A stretch of 64,000 nucleotides of DNA from contig CAWKAN010000020.1 in the NCBI GenBank assembly GCA_963847615.1, positions 1 to 64,000 on the forward strand, written 5' to 3'. Positions 28,349 to 36,815 of this stretch are shown piece by piece (the stretch's first letter is position 1; the number at the start of each line of letters is the position of its first letter). The translations under genes were made by a program, and so were the position numbers. The DNA is from Palsa-883 sp963847615. Lineage in GTDB: Bacteria > Pseudomonadota > Alphaproteobacteria > Acetobacterales > Acetobacteraceae. The notes beneath the pieces were generated by a model. That model made no database searches, had not been told where the DNA came from, and saw only the letters and a program-made list of their open reading frames with translations.

Positions 28349-29191
28349 TCAGCCCAAGGCTCTCCGCTGGCGCCAGGCCCGCAGGGCGGTCCGCGCCAGC
28401 ATGACGAACCCGATCAGCGGGAACAGCGCGATGTAGGCCAGCGCGATGAACGGCGCGGCGAGGAACAGCGCGACGTCCTTCACGCGCCGGCCGACGCCGC
28501 CACCCGGCTTCGCGTCATTGGCCGCCGCCGACGCCGCTTCGGTGACCGCCTCGCCCGGTGCGGCCGGGTGCCGCTGGTGCCACGCCCGCACCCCGGTCCG
28601 CGCCAGCATGACGAAGCCGATCAGCGGGAACAGCGCGATGTAGGCCAGCGCAATGAACGGCGCGGCGAAGAACAGGGTGATGTTCTTCAGGACCTGGCCG
28701 AGGCTCCTGGGTTCGGCCGCTTCGTCGTTCGCCATGGGCGCGGGCGCCACCAGGGCGACCGCTGCTGCTGCTTGCGCCGCGGTCCCGACGCCACCCGCCG
28801 CGACGGTTGCCGCCGCTGCCGGCGCCGCCGCCATGGCGGCAGCAAGGCTGCTCTCGATCATCGCCGGGGAGAGCGGTTTGCGCAGGAAGCCACGCACGCC
28901 GGCGGCCTCGGCCCGGGCCTCGTTCTCGGCGGAGCCATAGCCGGTGATGATCACCACCGGGGTCCACGGGCGGCTCGCCCGCATCTGCTGCGCCACCGCG
29001 ATCCCGTCCATCCCCGGCATCTTGATGTCGGTGAACACGGCGTCGTAATTCTCCTTCGCGATCTTGTTCAGCGCCTCCTGGCCGTTTTCCGCACTGACCA
29101 CCACATAGCCTCTCCGGGTCAGCACCCGATCAAAGCTCTTGCTGACAACTGGATCATCGTCCACCACCAGCACCTTGCGCATTGCGTTCAT
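28349..29191 (-). CDS. Membrane-anchored response regulator with duplicated helical hairpin
   Basis: The product is 280 aa. Residues 1-118 are a canonical receiver (VVDDDPVV, phospho-Asp55 in FTDIKMPG, Lys in LRKPLS). An Ala-rich linker follows. The C-terminal half has two near-identical hydrophobic segments (about 166-205 and 237-276), both containing APFIALAYIALFPLIGFVM, joined by a polar linker. No DNA-binding domain is present. The start at 29191 is chosen for its AAAGGAG ribosome site. It lies 25 bp after the stand-alone receiver gene, in the same sigma-54-promoted unit. Confidence 0.85.
   Translation of the reverse strand: MNAMRKVLVVDDDPVVSKSFDRVLTRRGYVVVSAENGQEALNKIAKENYDAVFTDIKMPGMDGIAVAQQMRASRPWTPVVIITGYGSAENEARAEAAGVRGFLRKPLSPAMIESSLAAAMAAAPAAAATVAAGGVGTAAQAAAAVALVAPAPMANDEAAEPRSLGQVLKNITLFFAAPFIALAYIALFPLIGFVMLARTGVRAWHQRHPAAPGEAVTEAASAAANDAKPGGGVGRRVKDVALFLAAPFIALAYIALFPLIGFVMLARTALRAWRQRRALG
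28388..28676. repeat. Two 82-bp direct repeats within a coding gene
   Basis: Bases 28388-28469 and 28595-28676 are nearly identical (few substitutions, starting GGTCCGCGCCAGCATGACGA), 207 bp apart. They encode the two copies of the membrane hairpin in the response regulator, so the duplication is recent at DNA level. Confidence 0.85.
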
Positions 29192-29216
29192 GACTTTCTC
29201 CTTTGCTTGCATTGGA

Positions 29217-29663
29217 TCAGCAGGCGAGGCTGCTCGCCCGCGCATGGGGATCTGTTGTTTCGGCGCGCGCAGGATCTTTGCGCAGCGCCCATTTCTTCTG
29301 GGTGATCGCGCCCTTGGCGGCGCTGATGACCTCGGCCGGGCCGACCGGCTTGGCGAGGTAATCGTAGGCCCCCAGGCGGACCGCCTCCTTGGCGCTCTCG
29401 ACGCTGGGATAACCGGTGATCACCACCACCTCGCTGCGCGGCCAGCTGTGCTTGATGGCCTGCAACACCGACATGCCATCCATGCCGGGCATGCGCAGAT
29501 CGAGCAGCACGACATCGAAGCACTTGTGTTGCAAAGCCCGCAACGCGTCCGCGCCGTTCACCACCGCTTCGACGTTGCACTCGGCGGCTTGCAAGGACCT
29601 TTGATAGCTCTGGCGCACCACCTCGTCGTCATCGACGACCAGAATTTTGGTTTGTTCGGTCAT
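29217..29663 (-). CDS. Stand-alone receiver-domain response regulator
   Basis: The product is 148 aa: one receiver (VVDDDEVV, phospho-Asp in LLDLRMPGMDG, Lys in LAKPVGP) and a short tail, with no output domain. The start at 29663 (MTEQTKILVV) lies 33 nt downstream of the predicted sigma-54 transcription start; an earlier in-frame ATG at 29723 lies within the promoter and is rejected. It could act by protein contact or as a phosphate sink for the kinase encoded divergently at 30549. Confidence 0.88.
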   Translation of the reverse strand: MTEQTKILVVDDDEVVRQSYQRSLQAAECNVEAVVNGADALRALQHKCFDVVLLDLRMPGMDGMSVLQAIKHSWPRSEVVVITGYPSVESAKEAVRLGAYDYLAKPVGPAEVISAAKGAITQKKWALRKDPARAETTDPHARASSLAC

Positions 29664-29706
29664 TTCGGTCACCTTGATCTCGGTTGGTTGCGCTTGCCTG
29701 AGGATA

Positions 29707-29723
29707 AGCAAGTAGCGTGCCAA
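29707..29723 (-). promoter_or_regulatory. Sigma-54 (RpoN) promoter
   Basis: On the minus strand the sequence reads TTGGCACGCTACTTGCT, an exact match to the -24/-12 consensus (TGGCAC, 5-nt spacer, TTGC; GG and GC separated by 10 nt). Transcription would begin near 29696 and reach the receiver gene at 29663. The locus itself encodes an NtrC-type sigma-54 activator at 32192. Confidence 0.88.
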
Positions 29724-30468
29724 AACCGGCGGCCCAAAAGATACTCTTATAATTCAATTGGTTAGACGGAAGAACGGGGCGATAAACCGGCCGCCGAGCT
29801 CGCTGATTTGAGCCGGTTAGTATACGTTCCTTGTACACCTCCCGGTCGCCGCCGGGTTTGGTGCTTACAATTCAAGGGCTTACGACGATCAGCGGGCGAG
29901 CGGATTCTTATACATCTACGGAAACAACGGCGCGCCCGCCCGTCGATGCGGCGCCGCCGCCCGGCGGCTGTCGGTCTCCGCGAGGACGGTCATGCTCGAC
30001 CGGCCGGAACCGCGCGGATCGGCAGACCGAGCGCGTCGTGCGCCAGTCACGCAGCCGACGGGGCGGTCGATGGCGAGCGCCGGCGTGGCTGCGCCCGGCG
30101 CCCGATCTCCGTGTCGGCCGGCAGCGGCCTGCGATGCTGCCAGCCGTTGTGGGCCGCTTGTCAGCTGCCGCCCTGAGGCCGACCCGCCGCGGGACCGCAT
30201 TGGGTCGCCCTGCATCAGGCCTTTGCGCGCGTCGTTCGGCGGCCGGGCGCGGTCGCAGCACCTCCCCCCACGCCAGCGCATTTGCAGTGGGCCATCGGGC
30301 GGTACGGCGGGCGATGGCTCGGCGGCGCGACGGCTGGAGCTGTGCGACGTGGAAGGCGGCCGGTGCGGGCGCATTCGGTCGCGGCGAGTCACACGCGCCG
30401 CGCACGACTCGGTGCGCGTGTCAAGCAATTTCCCGCCACCAGTCCCCGGCCGCATCGTCGCCATCAGG
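29724..30468. other. Long intergenic region between divergent signalling operons
   Basis: About 745 bp. Open frames here are Arg/Ala/Pro-rich on both strands with no start context or recognisable domain, so I call no gene. The first 150 bp (29724-29880) are notably AT-richer and would be the natural place for activator sites upstream of the sigma-54 promoter. Confidence 0.5.
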
Positions 30469-30496
30469 TTGATCCAACAGAAAGTTCAGGGATAAA
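30469..30496 (+). promoter_or_regulatory. Possible sigma-70 promoter of the histidine kinase
   Basis: TTGATC at 30469-30474 and GATAAA at 30491-30496 are separated by 16 bp, about 50 bp before the kinase start. A weak consensus match only. Confidence 0.35.
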
Positions 30497-30548
30497 CTGG
30501 TTGCATGCCTGAGCGTCTCGCGTGGAGCAGTGGCGGCCGAAGAACGGT

Positions 30549-32195
30549 ATGAATCGGCACACGATCAAGTTCAAGGTTGGGCTTTATCTCACCGTCGCAT
30601 TCTCCCTGGCGGTGGTTCTGTTCACCGTGCCGGTTGCCTGGCATCAGCGGAACGAACTGCGTGACACGGTGGCCGACCAGGTGATCCAGCTGTCCCAGGT
30701 CATCATCCGAAGCACGCGCCTGGCCATGCTGCAGAACCACCCCACCGATGTGGATACGATCATCCACGATGTCGCCGAACTGCACGACATCGACAGGATC
30801 CGGATCTTCAGCAAGGACGGCGTGATCACGCAGTCAACCTATGCCCCCGAGATCGGCCAGACGGTGGACCGCCGGGCCGAAGGCTGTTCGCTCTGCCATG
30901 GGACCGCGACGCCGCTTGAAGAGGTTCCCGAGGGCAAGCGGACATGGACCTTCACGGCGCGCGCTGGGCAGCGCCTGCTGGGCAGCATGGAGGTGATCCG
31001 CAATCAACCCTCGTGCTTCAATGCCGCCTGCCATCACCACACCCAGGACACCAAGGTGCTCGGCGTCCTGGAAATCCGTTATTCCATGGGCCCAATGGAT
31101 CAGCGGATCCGCGACAATGCATTGGCGGTCACCGGGTTTTCGCTGGGATTTGTGCTCGTCGCCTCGCTGTCGGCCGGCGCCTTCGTCCATCGGCTGATCT
31201 ACCTGCCGCTGCGCGACCTGGAATCCGGGGCGCGGCGGATCTCGGCCGGGGATCTGGAACAGCCGATCCCGGTGCGCAGCGGCGACGAGTTCGGCGAACT
31301 TGCGGAGGCCTTCAACGCCATGACGGCGGCGCTGCGGAATTCCCGCTCGGAGCTGCGCGAGTGGGCGCGCACGCTGGAGCAGAAGGTCGAACAACGAACC
31401 GAGCAGCTCCGCATTGCCCAGGCCGAAGCCGTGCGGGGGGAAAAACTGGCCTCGGTCGGATTGCTTGCCTCCGGCATCGCGCATGAGCTGAACAATCCGT
31501 TGACCGGGGTCCTCACCTTCTCGATCCTGCTGCGGGAAAAGATGGCGGATGGCAGCCAGGACGCCGAGGATCTGGACCTGGTGATCCGGGAAACAAGACG
31601 CTGCGCCAGCATCATCCGCCGGCTGCTCGATTTCGCCCGGGAGAAGCCGCCGGAGAAGAAATTCGCCGACCTCAACCAGATCATCGCGGACACCGTGCGT
31701 CTGGTTGAACGCCCGGCCCATCTGCGCGACATCGCCATCACGCTTGAGCTCGACCCGGCCCTGCCGCAGATCTGGATCGATCCGGACCAGATCAAGCAGG
31801 TCGTCATGAACCTGTTGGTCAACGCCCAGCATGCGATCGACGAAGAGGGCAGCATCATCATCCGCACGCGCCGGCTGGCGCAACCGGAGGCGCCCCGCGG
31901 GGCGTCGAAGTCGGGCGCGCTCGCCGGCCCGATGGTGGAATTTTCGATCAGCGATACCGGATGTGGCATCCCCAAGGAAAACTTCCGGAAGATTTTCGAT
32001 CCCTTCTTCACCACCAAGAAGATCGGCACCGGGACGGGGCTCGGATTGTCGGTCAGCCACGGCATCATCGAGGCCCATGGTGGGACGATCGACGTCGAAA
32101 GCGAGGTGGGGAAGGGCTCCACGTTCCGGGTCCGTCTGCCCCTGATCGGCTCGCCCGAAGTCGCGGACAGCGCAATCAGCGGGAGCATTTCGTGA
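30549..32195 (+). CDS. Sensor histidine kinase with c-type haem motifs in its periplasmic domain
   Basis: The product is 548 aa. Helix 1 is near residues 10-30; a periplasmic domain follows (about 35-190); helix 2 is near 192-218; then HAMP, a coiled coil, HisKA with phospho-His312 (GIAHELNNPL), and HATPase (NLLVNAQHA, DTGCGIP, GTGTGLGLS). The periplasmic domain has a classical CxxCH (CSLCH, Cys113-His117) and a second CFNAACH (Cys156-His162, a CX4CH spacing). It probably binds one or two c-type haems and senses redox state or a haem ligand. The stop overlaps the GTG of its response-regulator partner. A GTG at 30522 is an alternative start. Confidence 0.88.
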   Translation: MNRHTIKFKVGLYLTVAFSLAVVLFTVPVAWHQRNELRDTVADQVIQLSQVIIRSTRLAMLQNHPTDVDTIIHDVAELHDIDRIRIFSKDGVITQSTYAPEIGQTVDRRAEGCSLCHGTATPLEEVPEGKRTWTFTARAGQRLLGSMEVIRNQPSCFNAACHHHTQDTKVLGVLEIRYSMGPMDQRIRDNALAVTGFSLGFVLVASLSAGAFVHRLIYLPLRDLESGARRISAGDLEQPIPVRSGDEFGELAEAFNAMTAALRNSRSELREWARTLEQKVEQRTEQLRIAQAEAVRGEKLASVGLLASGIAHELNNPLTGVLTFSILLREKMADGSQDAEDLDLVIRETRRCASIIRRLLDFAREKPPEKKFADLNQIIADTVRLVERPAHLRDIAITLELDPALPQIWIDPDQIKQVVMNLLVNAQHAIDEEGSIIIRTRRLAQPEAPRGASKSGALAGPMVEFSISDTGCGIPKENFRKIFDPFFTTKKIGTGTGLGLSVSHGIIEAHGGTIDVESEVGKGSTFRVRLPLIGSPEVADSAISGSIS

Positions 32196-33616
32196 GCGCA
32201 CAAATATTGATCGTCGATGACGAGCAGATCATTATCGACAGTTGCCTGCGCATCCTGAGGAACGAGGCGTACCAGCTCGAAGCCGTCCAGGACGGCCTCG
32301 AGGCGCTACGAAAAATCGACGAGAACCACTACGATATCGTCATCCTGGACATCATGATGCCGAAGATCGACGGTCTCGAGGTGCTGCGTCGGGTCCGCGA
32401 GGGCCACCCGGACATCGACGTCATCATGATCACCGGACTGTCGCAGATCGAGACGGCGGTGAAATCGATGAAGCTCGGCGCCTTCGACTACCTGCCCAAG
32501 CCATTCGATCCGGACGAGCTCAAGCTGGTCGTGCAGCGCGCGCTGGAGCGGCGGCGACTGCTGGCCGAGAACCTGACGCTGAAGACCGAGGTTGGCACCA
32601 AGTACCGCTTCGACAACGTCGTCGGGGCCAGTCCGCAGATGCAGAACGTCTACCGGATGGTCGCCAAATGCGCGCCGACCAACTCGACCGTGCTGCTCAC
32701 CGGCGAGTCGGGCACCGGCAAGGAACTGATCGCCCGCGCCATCCACTACAACAGCCTGCGCAAGGACAAGCCGTTCATTCCGGTGGACTGCACCGCGCTC
32801 ACCGAGACCCTGCTGGAGAGCGAGTTGTTCGGCCACGTCAAGGGCGCCTTCACCGGCGCGGTGGGCAACAAGAAGGGCATGCTGGAAATCGCCGACGGCG
32901 GCACGCTGTTTCTGGATGAGATCGGCAATATCTCGCTCACCACCCAGGCCAAGCTGCTGCGGGTCATCCAGGAGCGGGAGTTCCGGGCGGTCGGCGATAC
33001 CCGCACGCAGACCGCCAACTTCCGACTGATCACCGCGACCAACAAGGACCTCAAGGCGATGGTCGCCGACGGGCGGTTTCGCGAGGACCTGTTCTATCGC
33101 ATCAACATCTTTCCGATCCGCGTGCCGCCGCTGCGCGAACGTCGCGACGACATTCCCGCCCTGGCCTTCCACTTCCTCGGTGTGTTCAGCGCGGAACTGG
33201 GCAAGAAGGTGACGGAGTTTTCCGAGGACGCGATGGCCGCGCTGATGAACCACGATTGGCCGGGCAATGTGCGGGAGCTGGAAAACACCGTGCAGCGCGC
33301 GGTGATCCTGGCGGCCGACAGCGTGATTCGCCGGGCGCACCTGGTCAACCTCGAAGAGGGCGCGCCGGGGGTCGCGCTCGACATTCCGAAAACCAGCGAG
33401 GAACTCAAGCAGATCAAGAAGCTCGCGCGCGAGAAGTCGGTTGAAAATATCGAGAAGCTGTTCGTTCTCGACGCGCTCAAGCGCAACGCCTGGAACGCGA
33501 CCAGAAGCGCCGAGGAGACCGGCATGCAGCGCGCCAATTTCCAGGCGTTGATGAAGAAATACAACATCCGCATCCGCGACGCCGAGCACGATCCCGACGG
33601 ATCCGCCCCCGCCTAG
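32192..33616 (+). CDS. NtrC-family sigma-54-dependent response regulator
   Basis: The product is 474 aa. The receiver has Asp53 (ILDIMMP). The AAA+ domain has Walker A GESGTGKE (171-178), the sigma-54 contact loop GAFTGA (218-223), GGTLFLDEIG and FREDLFYRIN. The C-terminal Fis-type helix-turn-helix is NAWNATRSAEETGMQRANFQ. The GTG start overlaps the kinase stop (GTGA), so the two are a cognate pair. The sigma-54 promoter at 29707 is the nearest expected target, which would place the divergent regulators and perhaps the cytochromes under its control (inference). Confidence 0.92.
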   Translation: MSAQILIVDDEQIIIDSCLRILRNEAYQLEAVQDGLEALRKIDENHYDIVILDIMMPKIDGLEVLRRVREGHPDIDVIMITGLSQIETAVKSMKLGAFDYLPKPFDPDELKLVVQRALERRRLLAENLTLKTEVGTKYRFDNVVGASPQMQNVYRMVAKCAPTNSTVLLTGESGTGKELIARAIHYNSLRKDKPFIPVDCTALTETLLESELFGHVKGAFTGAVGNKKGMLEIADGGTLFLDEIGNISLTTQAKLLRVIQEREFRAVGDTRTQTANFRLITATNKDLKAMVADGRFREDLFYRINIFPIRVPPLRERRDDIPALAFHFLGVFSAELGKKVTEFSEDAMAALMNHDWPGNVRELENTVQRAVILAADSVIRRAHLVNLEEGAPGVALDIPKTSEELKQIKKLAREKSVENIEKLFVLDALKRNAWNATRSAEETGMQRANFQALMKKYNIRIRDAEHDPDGSAPA

Positions 33617-33766
33617 GCCCCCGACCAGGCGGGATGTCGCTCTGTCGGGATCGCCGGGCGCGGATCGGACAGCCGGTGCGGGCGCACGGAGGCGCGGGGT
33701 CTCGGCGTCCAGCCGGCGCGCTGCACCCGTCCCGCGGCGAACGGGAAAGGTGCAACGCGCCGCTGC

Positions 33767-34828
33767 TCAGTTCAGCCGCAGCTCGCGGATGTGGTTCGGG
33801 TCGGGCTTTAGCTCGCCCCGCTCGACCCGGGTGACGATTTCGGTCAGCACCTTGTTCGCCGGCGTCGGCAGGCCGATCTCCTCGCCCTTGTGCGCCACCA
33901 TGCCGTTGAGGAACTGGATTTCGGTGCGCCGTCCCTTCATCATGTCCTGCCCCATCGAGGGCCGGTGTTCGCCGCCGCCCTTCTGCGCCTCCGCCAGCCG
34001 GTGTTCGTCGAAGGTGCGGCTGGCCGCCGGGTCACCCTCGCCGGCGCGCGCGATCAGCTCGGGATCGAGATGGTAGATCGCCTCCAGCGCGTAGCCGAGC
34101 GCCTGGCCGACGCGGATCGCCTCGCTGCCGAGGCGGGCGGAGAAGTGGCGGATCGTGTCGTCGCGCATCATGTCCTTGGAGATCAGGCCGGTGCAGGCCG
34201 ACAACCCGTTGCCCATCACGTTGGTCACCAGCTTGGACCAGCGCTCGCCCCACAGGTTCTCTGTCACCATCGCGGAATTGGCGAGCGAGACCAGCCGGCA
34301 CACCTCGCGCACCCGCTCGGTGGTGCGGCCATGCACCTCGCCGGTGCGGAACACCGTGTGCTTCGTCCCGCTCTTGCCGGCGGCGCGGCGCACGTGGCCG
34401 GGCTCGCACAGATCGACGGTGATGGAGCTGGCGATGCAGCCGACGGTGCGGCCCCAGCCGACCACGCCGGCGATGGTCTCCTCGTTCATGCAGTTCTGCA
34501 ACGAAACCACGAAGCCGTTGGGCGAGAGGTATTGCGCGATCAGCGTGGTCGCCCATTCCGTGTCGTACGACTTCATGCAGACGAAGGCGATGTCGATCGG
34601 CGCTTCCTTCGCCAGCTGCTGCGCGTCGGTCAGGTGCAACGCGCGCACCTTGGTGGTGAATTCCGGCACGTCGCGGATGTGGCTGATTTTCAGCCCGTGC
34701 GCGCGCATGCGCTCGACATGCTCGGGCCAGGGGTCGAGGAAGGTGACATCCTCGCCGGCGTGCGCCATGTGCGCCCCGGCATAGCCGCCGACCGCTCCCG
34801 TGCCCATGATCGCTATCTTCACACCCAT
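33767..34828 (-). CDS. Ketopantoate-reductase-family (PanE-like) dehydrogenase
   Basis: The product is 353 aa. The Rossmann loop MGTGAVGGYAGAHMA and the family motifs FVCMKSYDTE, VSLQNCMNEE and KLVTNVMGNGLSACTG are present. It is longer than typical PanE (about 300 aa), mainly in the C-terminal region after DPELIARAGEGD, so it may act on another 2-oxo acid. The start at 34828 has a GGGAGGG ribosome site. Convergent with the NtrC gene. Confidence 0.85.
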   Translation of the reverse strand: MGVKIAIMGTGAVGGYAGAHMAHAGEDVTFLDPWPEHVERMRAHGLKISHIRDVPEFTTKVRALHLTDAQQLAKEAPIDIAFVCMKSYDTEWATTLIAQYLSPNGFVVSLQNCMNEETIAGVVGWGRTVGCIASSITVDLCEPGHVRRAAGKSGTKHTVFRTGEVHGRTTERVREVCRLVSLANSAMVTENLWGERWSKLVTNVMGNGLSACTGLISKDMMRDDTIRHFSARLGSEAIRVGQALGYALEAIYHLDPELIARAGEGDPAASRTFDEHRLAEAQKGGGEHRPSMGQDMMKGRRTEIQFLNGMVAHKGEEIGLPTPANKVLTEIVTRVERGELKPDPNHIRELRLN

Positions 34829-34982
34829 TTGGCCCTCCCACGTCTGATCGGGCGATCCTAGCTCCGGGCCGCGGGGTCGGCCAGCGGCGGGGGCAAATTT
34901 GGAATTGCCGGCGATGCGCTTGTGCGGCATGGATCGGCGATTGGCGTTCGCCCTCATCGCGGTGTAGCTGCGGGCGGTCGGG

Positions 34983-35070
34983 GGATGGGTGGCCGAGCGG
35001 TTTAAGGCAGCGGTCTTGAAAACCGCCAACCCGCAAGGGTTCGTGGGTTCGAATCCCACCCCATCCGCCA
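34983..35070 (+). tRNA. tRNA-Ser(TGA)
   Basis: Acceptor stem GGATGGG pairs with CCCATCC; the anticodon loop is CTTGAAA with anticodon TGA; a long variable arm (CCCGCAAGGG) is typical of tRNA-Ser; the T arm contains GTTCGAATC; CCA is encoded. It marks the junction between backbone and lower-GC accessory DNA, a common integration site, although no integrase is encoded next to it. Confidence 0.95.
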
Positions 35071-35310
35071 GTAATGTGGCATAACATACTGTAAATACGC
35101 GGATATCTGAGGGGTTACCTCTTTCTACCCCCACGTCTACCCCCAACAGTGCGCCTGCTGGCGCCCGGACGTGGCACAGGAGGTTGACCCAGAAACTCTG
35201 TTCGAGCGGCGACACTGACAGGGCGCGGTCCGTGCGCCGTGTCGCCGATCGTGTTGGACTGGCTAGTTCCGCTGACCTTGACGTGAGTTGTGCGAGCCGG
35301 CACAATTATA
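35071..35310. other. Gene-free junction downstream of tRNA-Ser
   Basis: About 240 bp with no convincing gene, leading into lower-GC DNA. I see no second copy of the tRNA 3' end within the window. Confidence 0.5.
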
Positions 35311-35961
35311 ATGGGTGCCGTCCGCGCGGAGGGCGCATTGGATTACAAGGTTGTCTACGTGACCGGAGCGCCAGCGTCGGGGAAGAGTTCGACCACGGCC
35401 CGTTTGCTCGCTATGCTACCCCAGGTTGCATTGTGGGAGTATGGGGCCAAGCTCACCGAATTCCTGAAGGCTCACGGGAACAATATCGCCGATCAGCGCG
35501 AACTCAGAGCGCGCTCGGCCGGCGCGGTTACGCCGGCGGACATCAACGCACTTGACGACCTGTTACGGGCATGGGTCGAGGAGCGACGCGAGACGCAGCA
35601 CCTGCTGATCGACAGCCATCCAGTCACTAAGGAGCAGTATGGTTTCCGCGTTACTGCCTTCTCGTTGGAGCGCATCAAATCGCTACGGCCCACCGAAATC
35701 TGGTTATTCTACGCCCCGCCGGAAGTTACGGTAGCGCGAATTCGGCGCGATCCAGCCGGACGACCCGAGATCACGCTCGAAGAAGCACGGATGCACACCA
35801 TGGCTCAGGCGTCATTGGCTATGATCTACGGCGTGGCGGCCGGTTGTCCGGTGTACATGTTCGACACCAATGTTGACCAGGCGGAGCTCGTGACCAGGCT
35901 TCGTGGTAGACTCGCCCGAGGACCCGACGGGTTGGAACCAACTGCGATACGTTCAGGCTGA
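35311..35961 (+). CDS. P-loop kinase-like protein (nucleotide/nucleoside kinase fold)
   Basis: The product is 216 aa. Walker A is GAPASGKSS (residues 19-27); LLIDSHPVTKEQYGF is a likely substrate-binding or Walker B region; WLFYAPPEVTVARIRRD resembles the lid of adenylate-kinase-type enzymes. The exact substrate is unknown. ATG 35311 is used; a GTG at 35290 would add seven residues. First of three closely spaced genes (21 bp to the next). GC content is visibly lower than the backbone. Confidence 0.75.
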   Translation: MGAVRAEGALDYKVVYVTGAPASGKSSTTARLLAMLPQVALWEYGAKLTEFLKAHGNNIADQRELRARSAGAVTPADINALDDLLRAWVEERRETQHLLIDSHPVTKEQYGFRVTAFSLERIKSLRPTEIWLFYAPPEVTVARIRRDPAGRPEITLEEARMHTMAQASLAMIYGVAAGCPVYMFDTNVDQAELVTRLRGRLARGPDGLEPTAIRSG

Positions 35962-35981
35962 CGGCGGGGCAGAGGGAACAG

Positions 35982-36815
35982 ATGAAGCAGGTCGATCTCC
36001 GGCAGGCGGTGAACGCGGTATCGGATGTGGTACAGAACAGACCCAGGCCGCTCCGCGAGTTCGACCAGATCTACATGAAGACCGGCGACATGGTCATGCA
36101 AAGCGAAATCGTGGCCGACTGGGCGAACGAGAAGCGGCTTGCATTCATCGGTGATGGGGATGCTGTGAGTGTTTGTGTGGCGTATCTGCAAGCGCGCAAG
36201 GTGCTTGATTTTGGTCCCAGCAAGATCACGGTATTCGACTTCGACGAGCGGATGGTACAGGCCGTCAAGCGATTCGCGGACCGGGAGCGGCTCGAACATC
36301 TCGATGCCGAGCTATATAATTGCCTTGACACCTTTCCCGATCGCTCCAAATTCGATTGCTTTTATACCAATCCACCATGGGGTGCATCAAATGAAGGCGC
36401 CAGCGTTAAGGTATTTGTTCAGAGAGGGATTGAAGCAATTGGATTTGATGGTCACGGCATGATCGTAATTGCCGATGATGATGAACTACCCTGGCCGAAG
36501 CAAGTGTTGGCAAGCGTGCAAGCCTATGTGGCCGAGCGTGGATTTTACGTTTCCAAGATGCAGCGTAAGCTACATGGATATCACCTGGATGACGCTCCGG
36601 AGCTGAAATCATGTAATCTGTTCGTCAGCGCATTACCCGGAAATACCTCCAAGGCGACGCCGAGCGAGCCCATCTCGGACCCAGCGATGTTGCGGAATTT
36701 CTATGGTCGATCACAGGCGCCACGCGTTAAGTACGTGCGTGAACGCAAGCGCCCGGACTACGGAAAAGCCTCAGAAGAGGAGTATTTGCTGGAACTGCTG
36801 GAGACAAAAGCGTGA
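35982..36815 (+). CDS. BpsA-like branched-polyamine synthase / methyltransferase-fold protein
   Basis: The product is 277 aa. The central Rossmann fold has FIGDGDAVSV, the acidic VFDFDERMVQAVKRF and the catalytic-type FDCFYTNPPWG, which match the bis-aminopropyl spermidine synthase family (PF01861-like). The preceding FDQIYMKTGDMVMQSEI is also typical. True BpsA enzymes make branched polyamines in thermophiles; in an alphaproteobacterial island the substrate may differ (nucleic acid or metabolite). It overlaps the next gene by 4 bp. Confidence 0.7.
   Translation: MKQVDLRQAVNAVSDVVQNRPRPLREFDQIYMKTGDMVMQSEIVADWANEKRLAFIGDGDAVSVCVAYLQARKVLDFGPSKITVFDFDERMVQAVKRFADRERLEHLDAELYNCLDTFPDRSKFDCFYTNPPWGASNEGASVKVFVQRGIEAIGFDGHGMIVIADDDELPWPKQVLASVQAYVAERGFYVSKMQRKLHGYHLDDAPELKSCNLFVSALPGNTSKATPSEPISDPAMLRNFYGRSQAPRVKYVRERKRPDYGKASEEEYLLELLETKA

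Noticed and set aside
29831..30472. Genes on either strand in the intergenic region before the sensor kinase
   Set aside because: Open frames are Arg/Ala/Pro-rich with no start context, no domain, and overlap each other on both strands.
35115..35303. Integrase remnant beside tRNA-Ser
   Set aside because: The short minus-strand frame shows no tyrosine-recombinase motif; called gene-free.
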